A program made the position numbers and the translations under genes. Shown piece after piece: positions 17,387 to 29,375 of a stretch of 64,000 bases of DNA. Position 1 is the stretch's first letter, and each line of letters starts with the position of its first letter. The notes below the pieces were generated by a model. That model searched no databases and was not told the DNA's origin. It saw only the letters and a program-made list of their open reading frames with translations. This DNA is from an uncultured Lachnospiraceae bacterium (GTDB lineage Bacteria > Bacillota_A > Clostridia > Lachnospirales > Lachnospiraceae), in NCBI GenBank assembly GCA_947564305.1, contig CANOBT010000007.1:1-64000 (forward strand). Direction: 5' to 3'.

Positions 17387-18502
17387 ATGAAGAACATGAA
17401 AAAATTTAAACTGAAGAATAAACTGCACGTCAACGCAACACTTGTTTCCAATGATTTTATTGATAGATATATGACTCAGGCAAACGGAGAATTCGTAAAG
17501 GTCTATTTGTTTCTGCTCCGCCATTTGGAAGATTCAGGTTCTACACTCTCGATTTCCCGGATTGCCGACCGGCTGAACCATACGGAAAAGGATATTATAA
17601 GGGCATTTAAATATTGGGAGTCCGTAGGAGTCCTAAGCCTTGGAGACGACGACTCCGGCCGAAGCACAGAATCTAAAGCGGAAAGTCGTCCGGCTTTGTC
17701 AGCAGCGGAACCGGCTGCTGACAAAGCCAGGGCATCGCATTTAGAACATCATGTACAAGCTTCCCGTATTCCGGAGGCTGTTTCTGTCAGTGAAGCGTCA
17801 ACCCCTGGTATTGCAAAAGAGACTGCAGCCGAAGCTCCAAAAGCTGTCTCAATTAATACACCCAAGGCTCAAAAAGAACTGAAGTCCTTGTATTTTATTG
17901 CAGAACAATATCTTGGAAAGACGTTAACACGGACCGATATGGATACGATTACATATTTTTATGATACACTGGGCATGTCGGCTGATTTGATTGAATATCT
18001 GGTTGAGACTTGTGTAGAAAACGAGCATAAGAATATGAATTATATTCGAAAAGTGGCAATCTCATGGTCTGATGACGGAATCAAAACTGTGGAAGAGGCC
18101 CGTATGCGCTCTATGAATTATAATAAAAACTGTTATACTGTTCTCAATGCATTTGGAATTAAAAACCGCGGTCCTGCTGTTTCTGAAATTGCTTATATTA
18201 AGAAATGGACGGATGAACTTGGATTTTCACTGGACATCATTCAGGAAGCCTGCAGCCGCACGATTACTGCCACTCACCAGCCAAGCTTTGAATATGCAGA
18301 TACGATTCTGCAAAAGTGGCATGCAAGCCAGGTACATCATTTAAAAGACATTGCAAGTCTGGATGCTGCATTCCAAAAAGAAAAAGAGGCCAAAAAGTCT
18401 TCGGCATCCAAACCGAAGCCCGCAGCGAAGAATCTGAATAATTTCGAGAGACGTTCTTATGATATGGATTCTTTAGAAGCTCAATTATTGAACAGTAATT
18501 AA
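17387..18502 (+). CDS. DnaD-domain replication initiation protein
   Basis: 371 residues. The N-terminal winged-helix (residues 1-80: FVKVYLFLLRHLEDSGSTLSISRIADRL) matches DnaD_N. An Ala/Pro/Ser-rich linker (about 95-160) leads to a DnaB_2 domain, present apparently twice (about 165-235 and 250-315), each with the YIRKVAISW / YADTILQKW type ending helix. Such proteins help load the replicative helicase in Bacillota. ATG 17387 follows AAGGTGGAG. The 18 residues encoded upstream in frame are not conserved. A helicase-loader gene follows 72 bp later, supporting the role. Confidence 0.88.
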   Translation: MKNMKKFKLKNKLHVNATLVSNDFIDRYMTQANGEFVKVYLFLLRHLEDSGSTLSISRIADRLNHTEKDIIRAFKYWESVGVLSLGDDDSGRSTESKAESRPALSAAEPAADKARASHLEHHVQASRIPEAVSVSEASTPGIAKETAAEAPKAVSINTPKAQKELKSLYFIAEQYLGKTLTRTDMDTITYFYDTLGMSADLIEYLVETCVENEHKNMNYIRKVAISWSDDGIKTVEEARMRSMNYNKNCYTVLNAFGIKNRGPAVSEIAYIKKWTDELGFSLDIIQEACSRTITATHQPSFEYADTILQKWHASQVHHLKDIASLDAAFQKEKEAKKSSASKPKPAAKNLNNFERRSYDMDSLEAQLLNSN

Positions 18503-18574
18503 GATTTATTATGCATATTATGTGATAAATTCTTTATAGCTGTGATTCCGGTTCATCCGGGTAAGGAGTATATC

Positions 18575-19573
18575 GTGGGATTAAAAAATTCACAATATCA
18601 GACAATCATGAGAGAATACGAGCAGAAGCAAGTCCGAGCCCGTGACACTCTTTCCAAACATTATACGGAAGTTTATACGAGACTTCCGCAGTTAAAATCC
18701 ATGGATGAATCTATCTCCATCCTCTCCGTCCAGTACGGTAAGCGCCTGCTTGGCGGAGATGATAGCGCAATCGCATCCTTAAAAAAGGAACTTGCAATCC
18801 TTCGGAAGAACAAAGAGGATTTGATGGAATCTGCCGGATTCCCCGCCGACTACCTGGAGCTTTCATATGAATGCCCAAAGTGCAAGGATACCGGTTATAT
18901 TGGAAACCAGAAGTGCCGCTGCTTTAAAAGAGCAGTCAGCCGTCTTCTTTATGAGCAATCGAATTTAAAGGAGGTTTTGCAGAAAGAAAATTTTGATACC
19001 TTTTCATTTTGTTATTATTCCGACAATTTTATTGATTCAAAATCTGACCGTTCATCCCTGGCTATCATGAAAGCGGCTTTTGCCACGTGTCAGGACTTTG
19101 TGCGTACATTCGAGCAGCAGCATAGGAATCTGTTCCTTTACGGAGATGTCGGAGTCGGCAAAACGTTTCTTTCTAATTGTATCGCAAAAGAGTTGATGGA
19201 TGCAGGTTTTTCAGTCATCTACTATTCCGCACCATCCTTTTTTAACATGCTTGCAAAGAGCACCTTTCATAAAAATGATGAAGATGCACAGACTGTTTAT
19301 GATTATATTTTCGATTGCGATTTACTGATCATTGATGACCTTGGAACAGAATTTACGAATTCTTTTGTTACATCTCAACTTTTTACCTGTATCAATGAGA
19401 GACTGCTGGGCAAAAAATCTACAGTAATCTCTACCAACCTTTCTCTGGATTCTTTGGCTGACTTATATACAGAGCGGTCTTTTTCCAGAATTACCAGTAA
19501 CTATATCTTACTGAGATTAATCGGTGATGATATCCGAATTAAGAAAAAACTGATGAACAAGGAGGGATTGTGA
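18575..19573 (+). CDS. DnaC/DnaI-like helicase loader ATPase
   Basis: 332 residues. The N-terminal helical part and a Cys cluster CPKCKDTGYIGNQKCRC (residues about 100-116) precede an AAA+ domain with Walker A GDVGVGKTF (about 190) and Walker B LLIIDDLGTEF (about 250), and a sensor segment STNLSLDSL. It is the expected ATPase that delivers DnaB helicase at origins or restarts. The start is taken at GTG 18575, which lies 6 nt from AAGGAG. An upstream GTG at 18542 has no such site and precedes it. Its stop overlaps the prs start. Confidence 0.88.
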   Translation: MGLKNSQYQTIMREYEQKQVRARDTLSKHYTEVYTRLPQLKSMDESISILSVQYGKRLLGGDDSAIASLKKELAILRKNKEDLMESAGFPADYLELSYECPKCKDTGYIGNQKCRCFKRAVSRLLYEQSNLKEVLQKENFDTFSFCYYSDNFIDSKSDRSSLAIMKAAFATCQDFVRTFEQQHRNLFLYGDVGVGKTFLSNCIAKELMDAGFSVIYYSAPSFFNMLAKSTFHKNDEDAQTVYDYIFDCDLLIIDDLGTEFTNSFVTSQLFTCINERLLGKKSTVISTNLSLDSLADLYTERSFSRITSNYILLRLIGDDIRIKKKLMNKEGL

Positions 19574-20763
19574 TGCTGCGTCGAAGTGAACGGAACCTGG
19601 AGAATATCCCCGTCGGAGCACTGGGATTAATTCCCATCACAGGCTGTGAAGAGCTTGGAAAGAAAGTCAATGCATACCTTGTAAAATGGCGAAAGGAAAG
19701 CGAAAACCAACACATTGGAGATGTGGTATTTAATGGATATGTAAAGGACAGTTATATCATTGATACCAAAGTGCCGCGTTTTGGCTCCGGGGAAGCAAAA
19801 GGCATTATCAATGAATCTGTCAGGGGAAGAGATTTATATCTTATGGTGGATGTTCTGAATTACAACGTCACCTATCCTCTTACAGGCAACACAAACCATA
19901 TGTCACCGGATGATCATTTTCAGAATCTAAAGCGTGTCATTGCGGCAATCGGAGGAAAAGGCAGACGAATCAATGTTATCATGCCTTTCTTGTATGAGAG
20001 CCGCCAACACAAGCGCAACGGCCGAGAATCTCTGGATTGCGCCCTGGCATTGCAGGAACTGGTACGCATGGGAGTCGATAACATCATTACCTTTGATGCA
20101 CACGATTCGCGCGTGCAGAATGCAATTCCTTTAAGCGGCTTTGAAACAGTATCACCAACCTATCAGTTTATCAAAAGTCTGCTCAGCACAGTCAAGGATT
20201 TACAGATTGACAGTGAACATATGATGGCGATCAGTCCCGATGAGGGCGGAACCAACCGTGCCATATATCTGGCCAATGTGCTTGGATTAGATATGGGAAT
20301 GTTCTACAAACGCCGTGATTATACCCGTATCATTAATGGACGCAACCCTATCGTAGCACATGAATTCCTGGGAAGCTCTGTAGAAGGCAAGGATGTTATT
20401 ATCATTGATGATATGATTTCTTCTGGGGACAGTATTTTGGAGGTTGCTGCGGAATTAAAACGTAGAAATGCCAACAGAATTTTTGCAGCCGCTACCTTCG
20501 GATTATTTACAAATGGTTTAGACCGGTTTGACAAGGCTTATGAGGATGGTCTGCTGAATGGAATTTTGACTACGAACCTCATTTATCAGACTCCGAATCT
20601 ACTGTCAAAGCCCTATTATATTAATTGCGATATGAGCAAATATATTGCCTTAATCATTGACACCTTAAACCATGACGGTTCCATCAGTACTCTGCTGAGT
20701 CCCAATGAACGGATACAGCATGTACTTCAAGTCTATAAAAATGGCGGCGAGATTGAAATGTAA
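19573..20763 (+). CDS. prs: Ribose-phosphate pyrophosphokinase, long form
   Basis: 396 residues, about 80 longer than classical Prs. It makes PRPP from ribose-5-phosphate and ATP for nucleotide, His and Trp synthesis. PRPP synthetase features are FLYESRQHKRNGRESLD (flexible loop region), TFDAHDSRVQNAIP and the PRPP loop VIIIDDMISSGDS (about 277). The N-terminal domain has extra sequence before PLTGN. AGGAGGG lies 6 nt before ATG 19573. That ATG overlaps the loader stop (TGATG). A hairpin terminator follows, so prs ends this transcription unit. Confidence 0.92.
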   Translation: MLRRSERNLENIPVGALGLIPITGCEELGKKVNAYLVKWRKESENQHIGDVVFNGYVKDSYIIDTKVPRFGSGEAKGIINESVRGRDLYLMVDVLNYNVTYPLTGNTNHMSPDDHFQNLKRVIAAIGGKGRRINVIMPFLYESRQHKRNGRESLDCALALQELVRMGVDNIITFDAHDSRVQNAIPLSGFETVSPTYQFIKSLLSTVKDLQIDSEHMMAISPDEGGTNRAIYLANVLGLDMGMFYKRRDYTRIINGRNPIVAHEFLGSSVEGKDVIIIDDMISSGDSILEVAAELKRRNANRIFAAATFGLFTNGLDRFDKAYEDGLLNGILTTNLIYQTPNLLSKPYYINCDMSKYIALIIDTLNHDGSISTLLSPNERIQHVLQVYKNGGEIEM

Positions 20764-20839
20764 CGGTTTTAGTACAGTTGATACAAAGACACAGCTGTTT
20801 ATATGATAATGCGGACTGACCGAAGATTTTAGAATACAC

Positions 20840-20885
20840 AGACGGCAGGTGATATGCTAAATTCACCTGCCGTCTTCTTGTTTTT
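20840..20885 (+). terminator. Rho-independent terminator of prs (shared with rpoC end)
   Basis: A perfect 13-bp stem (20840-20852 with 20863-20875), a 10-nt loop and a T-rich tail (TCTTGTTTTT). It lies between convergent prs and rpoC. Confidence 0.9.
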
Positions 20886-20902
20886 CGCTTATAAAACTAT
20901 TC

Positions 20903-23900
20903 TTATAGTTGATCTACACTCTCTACAATACCGCCTGACAGTTCTTCGACTTCAGAATGCTCTTCTACCATAATTTCCGCCGCTGTTTCTTCCGTTCTAA
21001 CAGCAGATTCCTCTATCTCTGCCTGGGCAACATTTTCTGGCTCTTCCATATTTTCTGTCTGAACATCAGATATTTCCTGAACAGGATTTAACGTTTCCTC
21101 AGCTGATTCATCCTCTGAGAATTCATCCTCAAAGTCAATCTCATCCTCAGGTTTTACCTCGGTATTCAACCGTACATCCCGGTATTTTCTCATACCAGTA
21201 CCCGCCGGAATATGCTTTCCGATAATAACATTTTCCTTCAAACCAATCAGATGGTCTACCTTACCCTTGATTGCCGCCTCCGTCAGAACTTTCGTAGTCT
21301 CCTGGAAAGAAGCCGCGGACAAGAAGGAATCTGTTGCCAGAGATGCTTTCGTAATACCAAGCATGATCTGCTCTCCCGTTGCCGGCTCTTTTCCTTCCGC
21401 CTCAAGCTGCTCATTCACTTCATTGAAGTCCAGCACATCTGCCATACTGCCTGGCAGGAACTCAGAATCTCCTCTTTCCTCTATGCGGATTTTCTTCAGC
21501 ATCTGACGTACAATGACCTCAATATGCTTATCGTTAATATCCACACCTTGCAGACGATATACTCGCTGTACCTCGCGCAGCAGATAATCCTGTGCCGCAC
21601 GCAGTCCTTTAATTTTCAGGATGTCATGCGGGTTTACACTACCCTCTGTCAGCTCATCACCGGCCTCCAAGACCTGCCCGTCCTGTACCTTGATACGTGA
21701 GCCGTAAGGAATCAGGTATGCCTTGGATTCTCCGGTCTGGTCATTGCTTACAATGACTTCACGTTTCTTTTTCGTATCGCTCAGTGTAGCCACTCCTGCG
21801 AATTCTGTAATAATCGCAAGTCCTTTTGGCTTTCTTGCCTCAAACAACTCCTCTACACGGGGAAGACCCTGTGTAATATCATCACCGGCCACACCACCGG
21901 TATGGAAAGTACGCATAGTAAGCTGTGTTCCTGGTTCACCGATAGACTGTGCAGCAATAATTCCGACAGCCTCACCTACCTGAACAGCTTCTCCCGTCGC
22001 CATATTCGCGCCATAGCATTTGGAGCAGACGCCGTTTTTACACTTACAGGTAAGAATGGTACGTATCTTTACCTGCTCAAGTTCATTTCCATTTTCATCG
22101 ACACCCTTTTTCATGACACGTTCCGCACGTCTGGGTGTGATCATATGGTTTGCTTTCACAAGCACATTTCCGTCTTTATCCTTGATATCTTCACAGGCAA
22201 AACGTCCTGTAATACGTTCCTGAAGACTCTCGATCTCTTCATTTCCATCCATGAACGCTTTCACATACATTCCTGGGATATTATCCACTTCCGGGTCCAC
22301 GCAGTCACTGTCATGAATGATCAATTCTTGTGAAACGTCTACCAGACGTCTTGTCAAATAACCGGAATCGGCGGTACGAAGCGCTGTATCGGACAGACCT
22401 TTACGTGCTCCATGGGCAGACATGAAATACTCCAATACGTCCAGACCTTCACGGAAATTGGACTTGATTGGCAGCTCAATGGTACGTCCGGTCGTATCCG
22501 CCATCAGTCCACGCATACCTGCAAGCTGTTTAATCTGCTTATCTGAACCTCGGGCACCAGAGTCCGCCATCATATAAATATTATTGTATTTATCCAGACC
22601 ACCAAGCAATGCTTCTGTCAGCTTATCGTCTGTATTTTTCCAGGTCTCAACAACCTCTTTGTAACGCTCTTCTTCTGTGATCAGACCACGTTTGTAGTTC
22701 TTCGTAATCCTGTCCACCGTATCCTGCGCGTCCTTGATCATCTGCGGTTTCTCCGGAGGAACCGTCATATCAGAAATAGATACGGTCATGGCGGCTCTCG
22801 TAGAATACTTGTAACCGATGGACTTCACGTCATCCAATACTTCTGCGGTCTGTGTCGCACCATGGGTATTGATAACCTTCTCCAAAATCTGCTTCAACTG
22901 CTTCTTTCCAACGTGGAAATCAATCTCTAAAAGCAGTTCATTTCCTTCTACTTCGCGGTCTACAAATCCCAAATCCTGGGGGATGATTTCATTGAACAGC
23001 AGTCGTCCAAGTGTTGCATCAATCACACCCTGCTTCATCGTTCCATCAGGCATTTGTTTATTTACGCGCACTTTAATCTTAGAATGCAGTGTAATATATG
23101 CGTTCTCATAAGCCAGGATTGCCTCATTCACGCTCTTGAAGAACATCCCTTCCCCTTTTGCGCCCGGCCTTTCCTGCGTCAAATAGTAGATACCAAGCAC
23201 CATATCCTGAGACGGTACTGCCACAGGACCGCCATCGGAAGGTTTCAACAGGTTGTTCGGAGACAGCAGCAGGAAGCGGCATTCTGCCTGAGCTTCTACT
23301 GACAATGGCACATGGACTGCCATCTGGTCCCCGTCGAAATCGGCATTGTAAGCGGTACATACCAATGGATGAAGCTTAATTGCCTTACCTTCAATCAGAA
23401 TCGGCTCAAATGCCTGGATTCCAAGTCTATGCAGCGTGGGGGCGCGGTTCAGCATAACCGGATGCTCTTTGATAACTTCCTCAAGCACATCCCACACCTC
23501 TGGCTGCAGACGTTCCACCATCTTCTTCGCATTTTTTATATTATGGGCAGTACCGTTTGCCACCAGTTCCTTCATAACAAACGGCTTAAACAGCTCAATT
23601 GCCATTTCCTTTGGCAGACCGCACTGGTAAATCTTCAGTTCCGGTCCTACGACAATAACAGAACGTCCGGAATAGTCTACACGCTTTCCAAGCAGGTTCT
23701 GACGGAAACGGCCATTTTTTCCTTTGAGCATGTCAGAAAGAGACTTTAATGCACGGTTTCCAGGACCTGTGACCGGACGGCCGCGGCGGCCATTGTCAAT
23801 CAGTGCATCTACCGCCTCCTGAAGCATACGCTTCTCGTTACGCACGATAATATCAGGCGCTCCCAACTCCAACAATCTTCTAAGTCGGTTATTTCTGTTA

Positions 23901-24709
23901 ATAATCCTGCGGTACAAATCATTCAAATCAGAGGTTGCAAAACGTCCGCCATCCAACTGTACCATAGGACGTAAGTCAGGCGGGATGACCGGAATCGCTG
24001 TAAGTATCATCCACTCCGGTTTATTTCCCGATTCCCGGAATGCTTCGATTACCTCCAGACGCTTCACGATACGCGCACGTTTCTGCCCTGATGTATTCTC
24101 CAAAGATGCCTGAAGCTCTGCATACTCCTTTTCCAAATCGATTGCCTGCAGAAGCTCCTGAATCGCCTCTGCACCCATGCCTACACGGAAAGCTTTATTA
24201 CCCCACTTTTCCTTTTCTTCCTGATACTCAGACTCGGAAAGCACCTGCTTATACTGCAGATCAGTCTCGCCCTTGTCCAATACGATATAAGATGCAAAAT
24301 ACAGCACTCTCTCCAACGTACGCGGTGAAATATCAAGAATCAACCCCATACGGCTGGGAATTCCCTTAAAATACCAGATATGGGAAACCGGTGCAGCCAA
24401 CGCAATATGTCCCATGCGCTCACGGCGCACGGAAGATTTTGTCACTTCCACGCCGCAGCGGTCACAGATTACACCTTTATAGCGGATTTTTTTATACTTT
24501 CCGCAATGGCATTCCCAATCCTTGCTCGGTCCAAAAATTCGCTCACAGAAAAGCCCGTCTTTCTCAGGTTTCAATGTCCTGTAATTGATAGTCTCCGGCT
24601 TCGTCACCTCGCCCCTTGACCATTCCATGATTTTTTCTGGTGAAGCCAGGCCGATCTTGATTGCGTCAAATGTTAACGGTTCGTATTGTTTTTCATTGTT
24701 CATTGGCAT
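20903..24709 (-). CDS. rpoC: DNA-directed RNA polymerase subunit beta'
   Basis: 1268 residues. Largest core subunit of RNA polymerase. The N-terminal zinc site ([20 protein letters not shown]), the catalytic [12 protein letters not shown] loop (about residue 458) and the second cysteine cluster [11 protein letters not shown] are present, as is the trigger-loop region [19 protein letters not shown]. The last 90 residues form a Glu-rich tail of low complexity. AGGAGG stands 10 nt before the ATG. It starts 14 bp after rpoB, so both share a transcript. Confidence 0.98.
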   Translation of the reverse strand: MPMNNEKQYEPLTFDAIKIGLASPEKIMEWSRGEVTKPETINYRTLKPEKDGLFCERIFGPSKDWECHCGKYKKIRYKGVICDRCGVEVTKSSVRRERMGHIALAAPVSHIWYFKGIPSRMGLILDISPRTLERVLYFASYIVLDKGETDLQYKQVLSESEYQEEKEKWGNKAFRVGMGAEAIQELLQAIDLEKEYAELQASLENTSGQKRARIVKRLEVIEAFRESGNKPEWMILTAIPVIPPDLRPMVQLDGGRFATSDLNDLYRRIINRNNRLRRLLELGAPDIIVRNEKRMLQEAVDALIDNGRRGRPVTGPGNRALKSLSDMLKGKNGRFRQNLLGKRVDYSGRSVIVVGPELKIYQCGLPKEMAIELFKPFVMKELVANGTAHNIKNAKKMVERLQPEVWDVLEEVIKEHPVMLNRAPTLHRLGIQAFEPILIEGKAIKLHPLVCTAYNADFDGDQMAVHVPLSVEAQAECRFLLLSPNNLLKPSDGGPVAVPSQDMVLGIYYLTQERPGAKGEGMFFKSVNEAILAYENAYITLHSKIKVRVNKQMPDGTMKQGVIDATLGRLLFNEIIPQDLGFVDREVEGNELLLEIDFHVGKKQLKQILEKVINTHGATQTAEVLDDVKSIGYKYSTRAAMTVSISDMTVPPEKPQMIKDAQDTVDRITKNYKRGLITEEERYKEVVETWKNTDDKLTEALLGGLDKYNNIYMMADSGARGSDKQIKQLAGMRGLMADTTGRTIELPIKSNFREGLDVLEYFMSAHGARKGLSDTALRTADSGYLTRRLVDVSQELIIHDSDCVDPEVDNIPGMYVKAFMDGNEEIESLQERITGRFACEDIKDKDGNVLVKANHMITPRRAERVMKKGVDENGNELEQVKIRTILTCKCKNGVCSKCYGANMATGEAVQVGEAVGIIAAQSIGEPGTQLTMRTFHTGGVAGDDITQGLPRVEELFEARKPKGLAIITEFAGVATLSDTKKKREVIVSNDQTGESKAYLIPYGSRIKVQDGQVLEAGDELTEGSVNPHDILKIKGLRAAQDYLLREVQRVYRLQGVDINDKHIEVIVRQMLKKIRIEERGDSEFLPGSMADVLDFNEVNEQLEAEGKEPATGEQIMLGITKASLATDSFLSAASFQETTKVLTEAAIKGKVDHLIGLKENVIIGKHIPAGTGMRKYRDVRLNTEVKPEDEIDFEDEFSEDESAEETLNPVQEISDVQTENMEEPENVAQAEIEESAVRTEETAAEIMVEEHSEVEELSGGIVESVDQL

Positions 24710-24723
24710 ATAGTCGGCTCCTC

Positions 24724-27700
24724 CTATTCCATGTCATCTTCAAAATACTCGTCAAACTCGATCTCCTCATCATCGTCCTCAAATTCGCTCTCATCCGGCT
24801 CAACATCTTCCAGCTCTCCATCCACGAATTCCTGTTCCGTATAACCATGATCCCCATAAGATTCGTCGTCGCCGTATCTTCTGTCACCTTCAATGATAGA
24901 ATTCAGATTGGTTTCTCCATAATCTACCGTTTCCATAATCTCAACTTCCACATTGTCATCGCGCAGCACGCGTACATCCAATGCGAGAGACTGCAGTTCC
25001 TTTAAAAGTACCTTGAAAGATTCCGGAATGCCTGGTTCCGGGATATTCTCACCCTTAATAATTGCTTCATATGTCTTCACACGTCCCACCACATCATCTG
25101 ACTTCACAGTCAGAATTTCCTGCAGTGTGTAGGAAGCGCCATACGCCTCCAAAGCCCAAACCTCCATCTCTCCAAACCGCTGACCGCCGAACTGGGCTTT
25201 TCCACCCAAAGGCTGCTGCGTAACCAGAGAATATGGGCCGGTAGAACGGGCATGAATTTTATCGTCAACCAAATGATGCAGTTTCAGGTAATGCATGTGT
25301 CCTATCGTTACCGGACTATCGAAGAACTCTCCGGTACGTCCGTCACGTAAGCGCACCTTTCCATCGCGTGAAATCGGCACTCCCTTCCAGAGATTCCGGT
25401 ATTCCCGGTTGTCATACAGATATTTCATAACCTCCGGGAGAAGCTCTTCCCCATGCTTTTTCTCAAATTCTTCCCACTCTAAGTTTACATAATCATTTGC
25501 CAAATCCAGTGTATCCATAATGTCCACCTCGTTGGCTCCATCAAATACCGGCGTGGAAATATTGAATCCCAACGCTTTTGCAGCCAGACTCAGATGAATC
25601 TCCAACACCTGTCCGATATTCATACGGGACGGCACACCCAGAGGATTCAGCACGATATCCAACGGACGTCCATTTGGCAGATAAGGCATATCCTCCACAG
25701 GAAGCACACGGGAAACCACACCCTTGTTTCCATGACGTCCCGCCATCTTATCTCCTACGGATATTTTCCTCTTCTGTGCGATATAGATACGAACCGACTG
25801 ATTGACACCTGGAGACAGTTCATCACCATTGTCCCTGGTAAATACTTTCGCATCCACCACGATTCCATATTCACCATGAGGTACTTTCAACGATGTATCC
25901 CGGACTTCACGTGCTTTTTCTCCGAAAATGGCACGCAGCAGACGTTCCTCCGCGGTCAGCTCTGTCTCACCTTTCGGCGTTACTTTTCCAACCAGAATAT
26001 CTCCGGCACGTACCTCCGCACCAATACGGATAATCCCCCGCTCATCCAAATCCTTAAGCGCTTCATCTCCAACACCTGGAATATCTCTTGTAATCTCCTC
26101 CGGTCCCAGCTTCGTATCTCTTGCCTCTGCCTCATATTCTTCAATATGAACAGAAGTATAGACATCGTCCTGTACCAGACGTTCGCTGAGCAGGACAGCA
26201 TCCTCGTAATTGTATCCTTCCCATGTCATGAATCCGATCAACGGATTCTTGCCAAGGGCCATCTCTCCGTTGGAAGTAGACGGACCGTCTGCAATCACCT
26301 GACCCTCTTCCACTCTTTCTCCCTTATTGACAATCGGCCTCTGATTATAGCAGTTGCTCTGATTGCTTCGCTGGAACTTCATCAGCTTGTAAGTTTTTTT
26401 ACTTCCATCATCCGATCTGACCGTAATGTCTGTAGATGTCGAACGCTCTACCACACCGGCTTTTTCCGCGACCACACAGACACCAGAGTCCACTGCGGAC
26501 TTCACTTCCATACCTGTTCCTACAACCGGAGCTTCCGTGGTCAAAAGCGGAACTGCCTGACGCTGCATGTTGGACCCCATCAGAGCACGGTTGGCATCGT
26601 CATTTTCCAGGAAAGGAATCAATGCCGTAGCGACAGAGAACACCATCTTAGGAGATACATCCATGAAGTCAAACTTACTTCTCTCGTACTCCTGTGTCTC
26701 TTCCCGGTAACGGCCGGATACATTCTTACGTACAAAATGCCCTTCAGCATCCAACGCTTCATTGGCCTGTGCCACATGATAATTATCTTCTTCGTCAGCA
26801 GTCATATAAACCACTTCATCTGTGACCACCGGATTATCCGGATTCGTCTTATCAATCACACGGTAGGGTGCCTCCACAAATCCATACTGGTTAATCCTTG
26901 CATAACACGCCAAAGAGTTGATCAGACCGATATTCGGACCTTCAGGCGTCTCAATGGGGCACATACGTCCATAATGAGAATAATGCACGTCTCGGACCTC
27001 AAATCCGGCACGCTCACGTGACAAACCACCTGGTCCCAATGCGGAAAGACGTCTCTTATGAGTCAGCTCGCCGAGCGGATTATTCTGATCCATGAACTGG
27101 GACAGCTGTGAGGAACCGAAGAATTCCTTCACGGCCGCTGTTACTGGTTTTATATTAATCAAGGACTGAGGCGAAATTCCTTCCTGGTCCTGTGTTGTCA
27201 TACGCTCACGAACCACTCTCTCCAACCTGGACAGACCAATTCGATACTGATTCTGAAGCAGCTCTCCAACCGCACGGATACGGCGGTTACCCAAATGGTC
27301 AATATCATCATCATTGCCCATGCCATATTCCAAATGCATATTATAGTTAATAGAAGCAAGAATATCTTCCTTCGTAATATGTTTCGGAATCAAATCGTGA
27401 ATATCACGCTTTATCAACGCTTTCAGTTCTTCAATATCTCCGGCACTCTCCTCAAGCAGCCCTTCCAGAACCGGATAATATACCTGCTCAGTCACTCCTA
27501 CTTCTGCCGGCTCAATATCCACAACAGCCTGCAGGTCTACCATCATATTAGAGAGAATCTTGATGTTACGGGAACTATCCTCACCCTTCACCCACAAATA
27601 TGGGACGGCAGAATTCTGAATCGTATCGGCAAGCTCCCTTGTGATGACAGCTCCTGCCTCTGCAATCACTTCTCCGGTAACTGTGCTGACAACCTCCTCT

Positions 27701-28584
27701 GCCAGAGTCTGTCCCTTCACACGGTTCCGAAGCAACAATTTTTTGTTAAACTTATACCGTCCCACCTTTGCAAGATCATAACGTCTTGCGTCAAAAAACA
27801 TACTGGTGATCAGGCTTTCTGCACTGTCCACCGCAAGTGGTTCACCGGGACGGATTTTTTTATAAAGTTCCAACAGACCCTCCTGATAATTCTCAGCAGT
27901 GTCCTTGGTAAAACTGGCCAGAATTTTAGGTTCTTCTCCGAATAATTCAAGAATCTCAGGATTGGTTCCTATTCCCAACGCACGAATCAACACGGTAATT
28001 GGAACTTTTCTTGTCCGGTCTACGCGGACATAAAATACGTCATTGGAGTCTGTCTCGTATTCCAGCCATGCCCCCCGGTTGGGAATGACTGTAGAAGAAT
28101 AGAGTTTTTTCCCAAGCTTATCATGGGCAATTCCATAATAAATACCTGGTGAACGAACAAGCTGGCTGACGATAACACGTTCTGCCCCGTTAATTACAAA
28201 AGTCCCTGTTCTGGTCATCAACGGAAGGTCTCCCATGAAAATCTCATGTTCGTTAATCTCGTCATTTTCTTTGTTGTAGAGCCTTACTCTTACTTTCAAA
28301 GGCGCAGCATAGGTCGCATCTCGCTCTTTGCACTCTTCAATCGTGTACTTTACTTCATCCTCGCATAATCTGAAATCAACAAATTCCAGGCTTAAATGAC
28401 CACTATAGTCGGCAATAGGAGAAATATCGCTGAATACCTCTTTTAATCCGTCAGTCAGAAACCATTCATATGAATTTTTCTGAACTTCAATTAAATTCGG
28501 CATCTGTAATACTTCTTTTTGTCTGGAATAGCTCATGCGCGAACTTTTTCCGCTTGTGATGGGACGAATTCTGTTTTTCTCCAT
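24724..28584 (-). CDS. rpoB: DNA-directed RNA polymerase subunit beta
   Basis: 1286 residues. Second-largest core subunit. The rifampicin pocket ([19 protein letters not shown], then RLSALGPGG) looks wild type, and [15 protein letters not shown] and the C-terminal [24 protein letters not shown] blocks are present. The C-terminus has an unusually acidic tail of about 60 residues rich in Asp/Glu. AAGGAGTG lies 8 nt before the ATG. It is separated by 371 bp from rplL, with a terminator and an additional promoter in between. Confidence 0.98.
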   Translation of the reverse strand: MEKNRIRPITSGKSSRMSYSRQKEVLQMPNLIEVQKNSYEWFLTDGLKEVFSDISPIADYSGHLSLEFVDFRLCEDEVKYTIEECKERDATYAAPLKVRVRLYNKENDEINEHEIFMGDLPLMTRTGTFVINGAERVIVSQLVRSPGIYYGIAHDKLGKKLYSSTVIPNRGAWLEYETDSNDVFYVRVDRTRKVPITVLIRALGIGTNPEILELFGEEPKILASFTKDTAENYQEGLLELYKKIRPGEPLAVDSAESLITSMFFDARRYDLAKVGRYKFNKKLLLRNRVKGQTLAEEVVSTVTGEVIAEAGAVITRELADTIQNSAVPYLWVKGEDSSRNIKILSNMMVDLQAVVDIEPAEVGVTEQVYYPVLEGLLEESAGDIEELKALIKRDIHDLIPKHITKEDILASINYNMHLEYGMGNDDDIDHLGNRRIRAVGELLQNQYRIGLSRLERVVRERMTTQDQEGISPQSLINIKPVTAAVKEFFGSSQLSQFMDQNNPLGELTHKRRLSALGPGGLSRERAGFEVRDVHYSHYGRMCPIETPEGPNIGLINSLACYARINQYGFVEAPYRVIDKTNPDNPVVTDEVVYMTADEEDNYHVAQANEALDAEGHFVRKNVSGRYREETQEYERSKFDFMDVSPKMVFSVATALIPFLENDDANRALMGSNMQRQAVPLLTTEAPVVGTGMEVKSAVDSGVCVVAEKAGVVERSTSTDITVRSDDGSKKTYKLMKFQRSNQSNCYNQRPIVNKGERVEEGQVIADGPSTSNGEMALGKNPLIGFMTWEGYNYEDAVLLSERLVQDDVYTSVHIEEYEAEARDTKLGPEEITRDIPGVGDEALKDLDERGIIRIGAEVRAGDILVGKVTPKGETELTAEERLLRAIFGEKAREVRDTSLKVPHGEYGIVVDAKVFTRDNGDELSPGVNQSVRIYIAQKRKISVGDKMAGRHGNKGVVSRVLPVEDMPYLPNGRPLDIVLNPLGVPSRMNIGQVLEIHLSLAAKALGFNISTPVFDGANEVDIMDTLDLANDYVNLEWEEFEKKHGEELLPEVMKYLYDNREYRNLWKGVPISRDGKVRLRDGRTGEFFDSPVTIGHMHYLKLHHLVDDKIHARSTGPYSLVTQQPLGGKAQFGGQRFGEMEVWALEAYGASYTLQEILTVKSDDVVGRVKTYEAIIKGENIPEPGIPESFKVLLKELQSLALDVRVLRDDNVEVEIMETVDYGETNLNSIIEGDRRYGDDESYGDHGYTEQEFVDGELEDVEPDESEFEDDDEEIEFDEYFEDDME

Positions 28585-28666
28585 TGACGTTTCACTCCTT
28601 ATTAATTTTTTGACTCGTTGCTTCGCAGGAATAAACGGTATATCTTTCCATAATAACGCATTCTTT

Positions 28667-28696
28667 ACTATATCACAAACCAGTTTTCAATGTCAA
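28667..28696 (-). promoter_or_regulatory. Promoter of rpoBC
   Basis: On the minus strand TTGACA (28696-28691) and TATAGT (28672-28667) are separated by 18 bp, about 80 bp before the rpoB start. It would give rpoBC transcription independent of rplJL readthrough. Confidence 0.75.
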
Positions 28697-28813
28697 CACA
28701 TTTTCAAAAAGTTCTTGACAAATTATCATTTATGTGGTAATAGAATTTTCGAAATATACACATTCCAACACGCTGCTCATAAAAACACATACAGCGCAGA
28801 TTACAAGAGAAAG

Positions 28814-28845
28814 AAAAACCGCAGACGAGCATTTCATCTGCGGTT
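28814..28845 (-). terminator. Terminator or attenuator between rplL and rpoB
   Basis: A 12-bp stem (28834-28845 with 28817-28828, including a G-U pair), a 5-nt loop and T-rich end on the minus strand. It probably limits readthrough from rplJL into rpoBC, giving the usual excess of ribosomal protein over polymerase. Confidence 0.75.
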
Positions 28846-28955
28846 CTCATGCCATTACAATTCATGCCTTGGAGCACAATCTGCAATCTCATGGTATCTT
28901 TCAGGTTTGCGGAATTTCCCTTACGCTTCCGCACAAATCATATCAAACCGGATTC

Positions 28956-29333
28956 TTATTTCAGGTTTACTTCTGCGCCTTCGCCTTCCAGTTTTGCTTT
29001 GATTTCTTCCGCTTCTGCCTTGGAAACTGCTTCCTTCACTACCTTTGGAGCGTTGTCAACAAGTTCCTTAGCTTCCTTCAGTCCAAGACCTGTGATTTCA
29101 CGTACAGCCTTGATTACCTTAACCTTAGATGCACCTGCTGATACCAGTTCTACATCAAACTCGTCTTTCTCTTCTGCTGCTGCTGCGCCGTCTCCGCCTG
29201 CTGCTGCAACTACAACACCTGCTGCTGCGGATACACCAAATTCTTCTTCACATGCTTTTACTAATTCATTCAGCTCTAATACTGATAATTCTTTGATCGC
29301 TTCGATCATCTCAGCTGTTGTCAACTTAGCCAT
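28956..29333 (-). CDS. rplL: 50S ribosomal protein L7/L12
   Basis: 125 residues. Stalk protein of the large ribosomal subunit that recruits GTPase factors. The N-terminal dimerisation helices ([21 protein letters not shown]), an Ala/Gly hinge and the C-terminal domain with [20 protein letters not shown] are all present. ATG 29333 lies 8 nt from GGAGG, and the five residues upstream in the open frame are not part of the protein. It is 42 bp downstream of rplJ, the standard L10-L12 pair. Confidence 0.98.
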   Translation of the reverse strand: MAKLTTAEMIEAIKELSVLELNELVKACEEEFGVSAAAGVVVAAAGGDGAAAAEEKDEFDVELVSAGASKVKVIKAVREITGLGLKEAKELVDNAPKVVKEAVSKAEAEEIKAKLEGEGAEVNLK

Positions 29334-29375
29334 TTTCATATCCTCCATTTTTTATAATTTTCTTTGTAAAATTCA

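Larger units (their letters stand above)
28585..28955 (-). other. rplL-rpoB intergenic region with terminator and rpoB promoter
   Basis: 371 bp without a gene. In minus-strand order it holds a small hairpin after rplL (TGCGGAA at 28908-28914 with TTCCGCA at 28927-28933), a terminator (28814-28845), a promoter (28667-28696) and the rpoB ribosome site. No RNA gene was recognised. Confidence 0.7.

Noticed and set aside
25594..27021. 475-residue open frame antisense to rpoB
   Set aside because: It lies wholly inside the highly conserved rpoB gene, has no ribosome site and its translation is rich in His, Ile and Arg as in antisense shadows.
28715..28743. Plus-strand TTGACA-17-TAATAG pointing towards the rplL antisense strand
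   Set aside because: The -35 is good but the -10 is weak and there is no gene for it. It is probably chance in an A/T-rich region; RNA data could change this.
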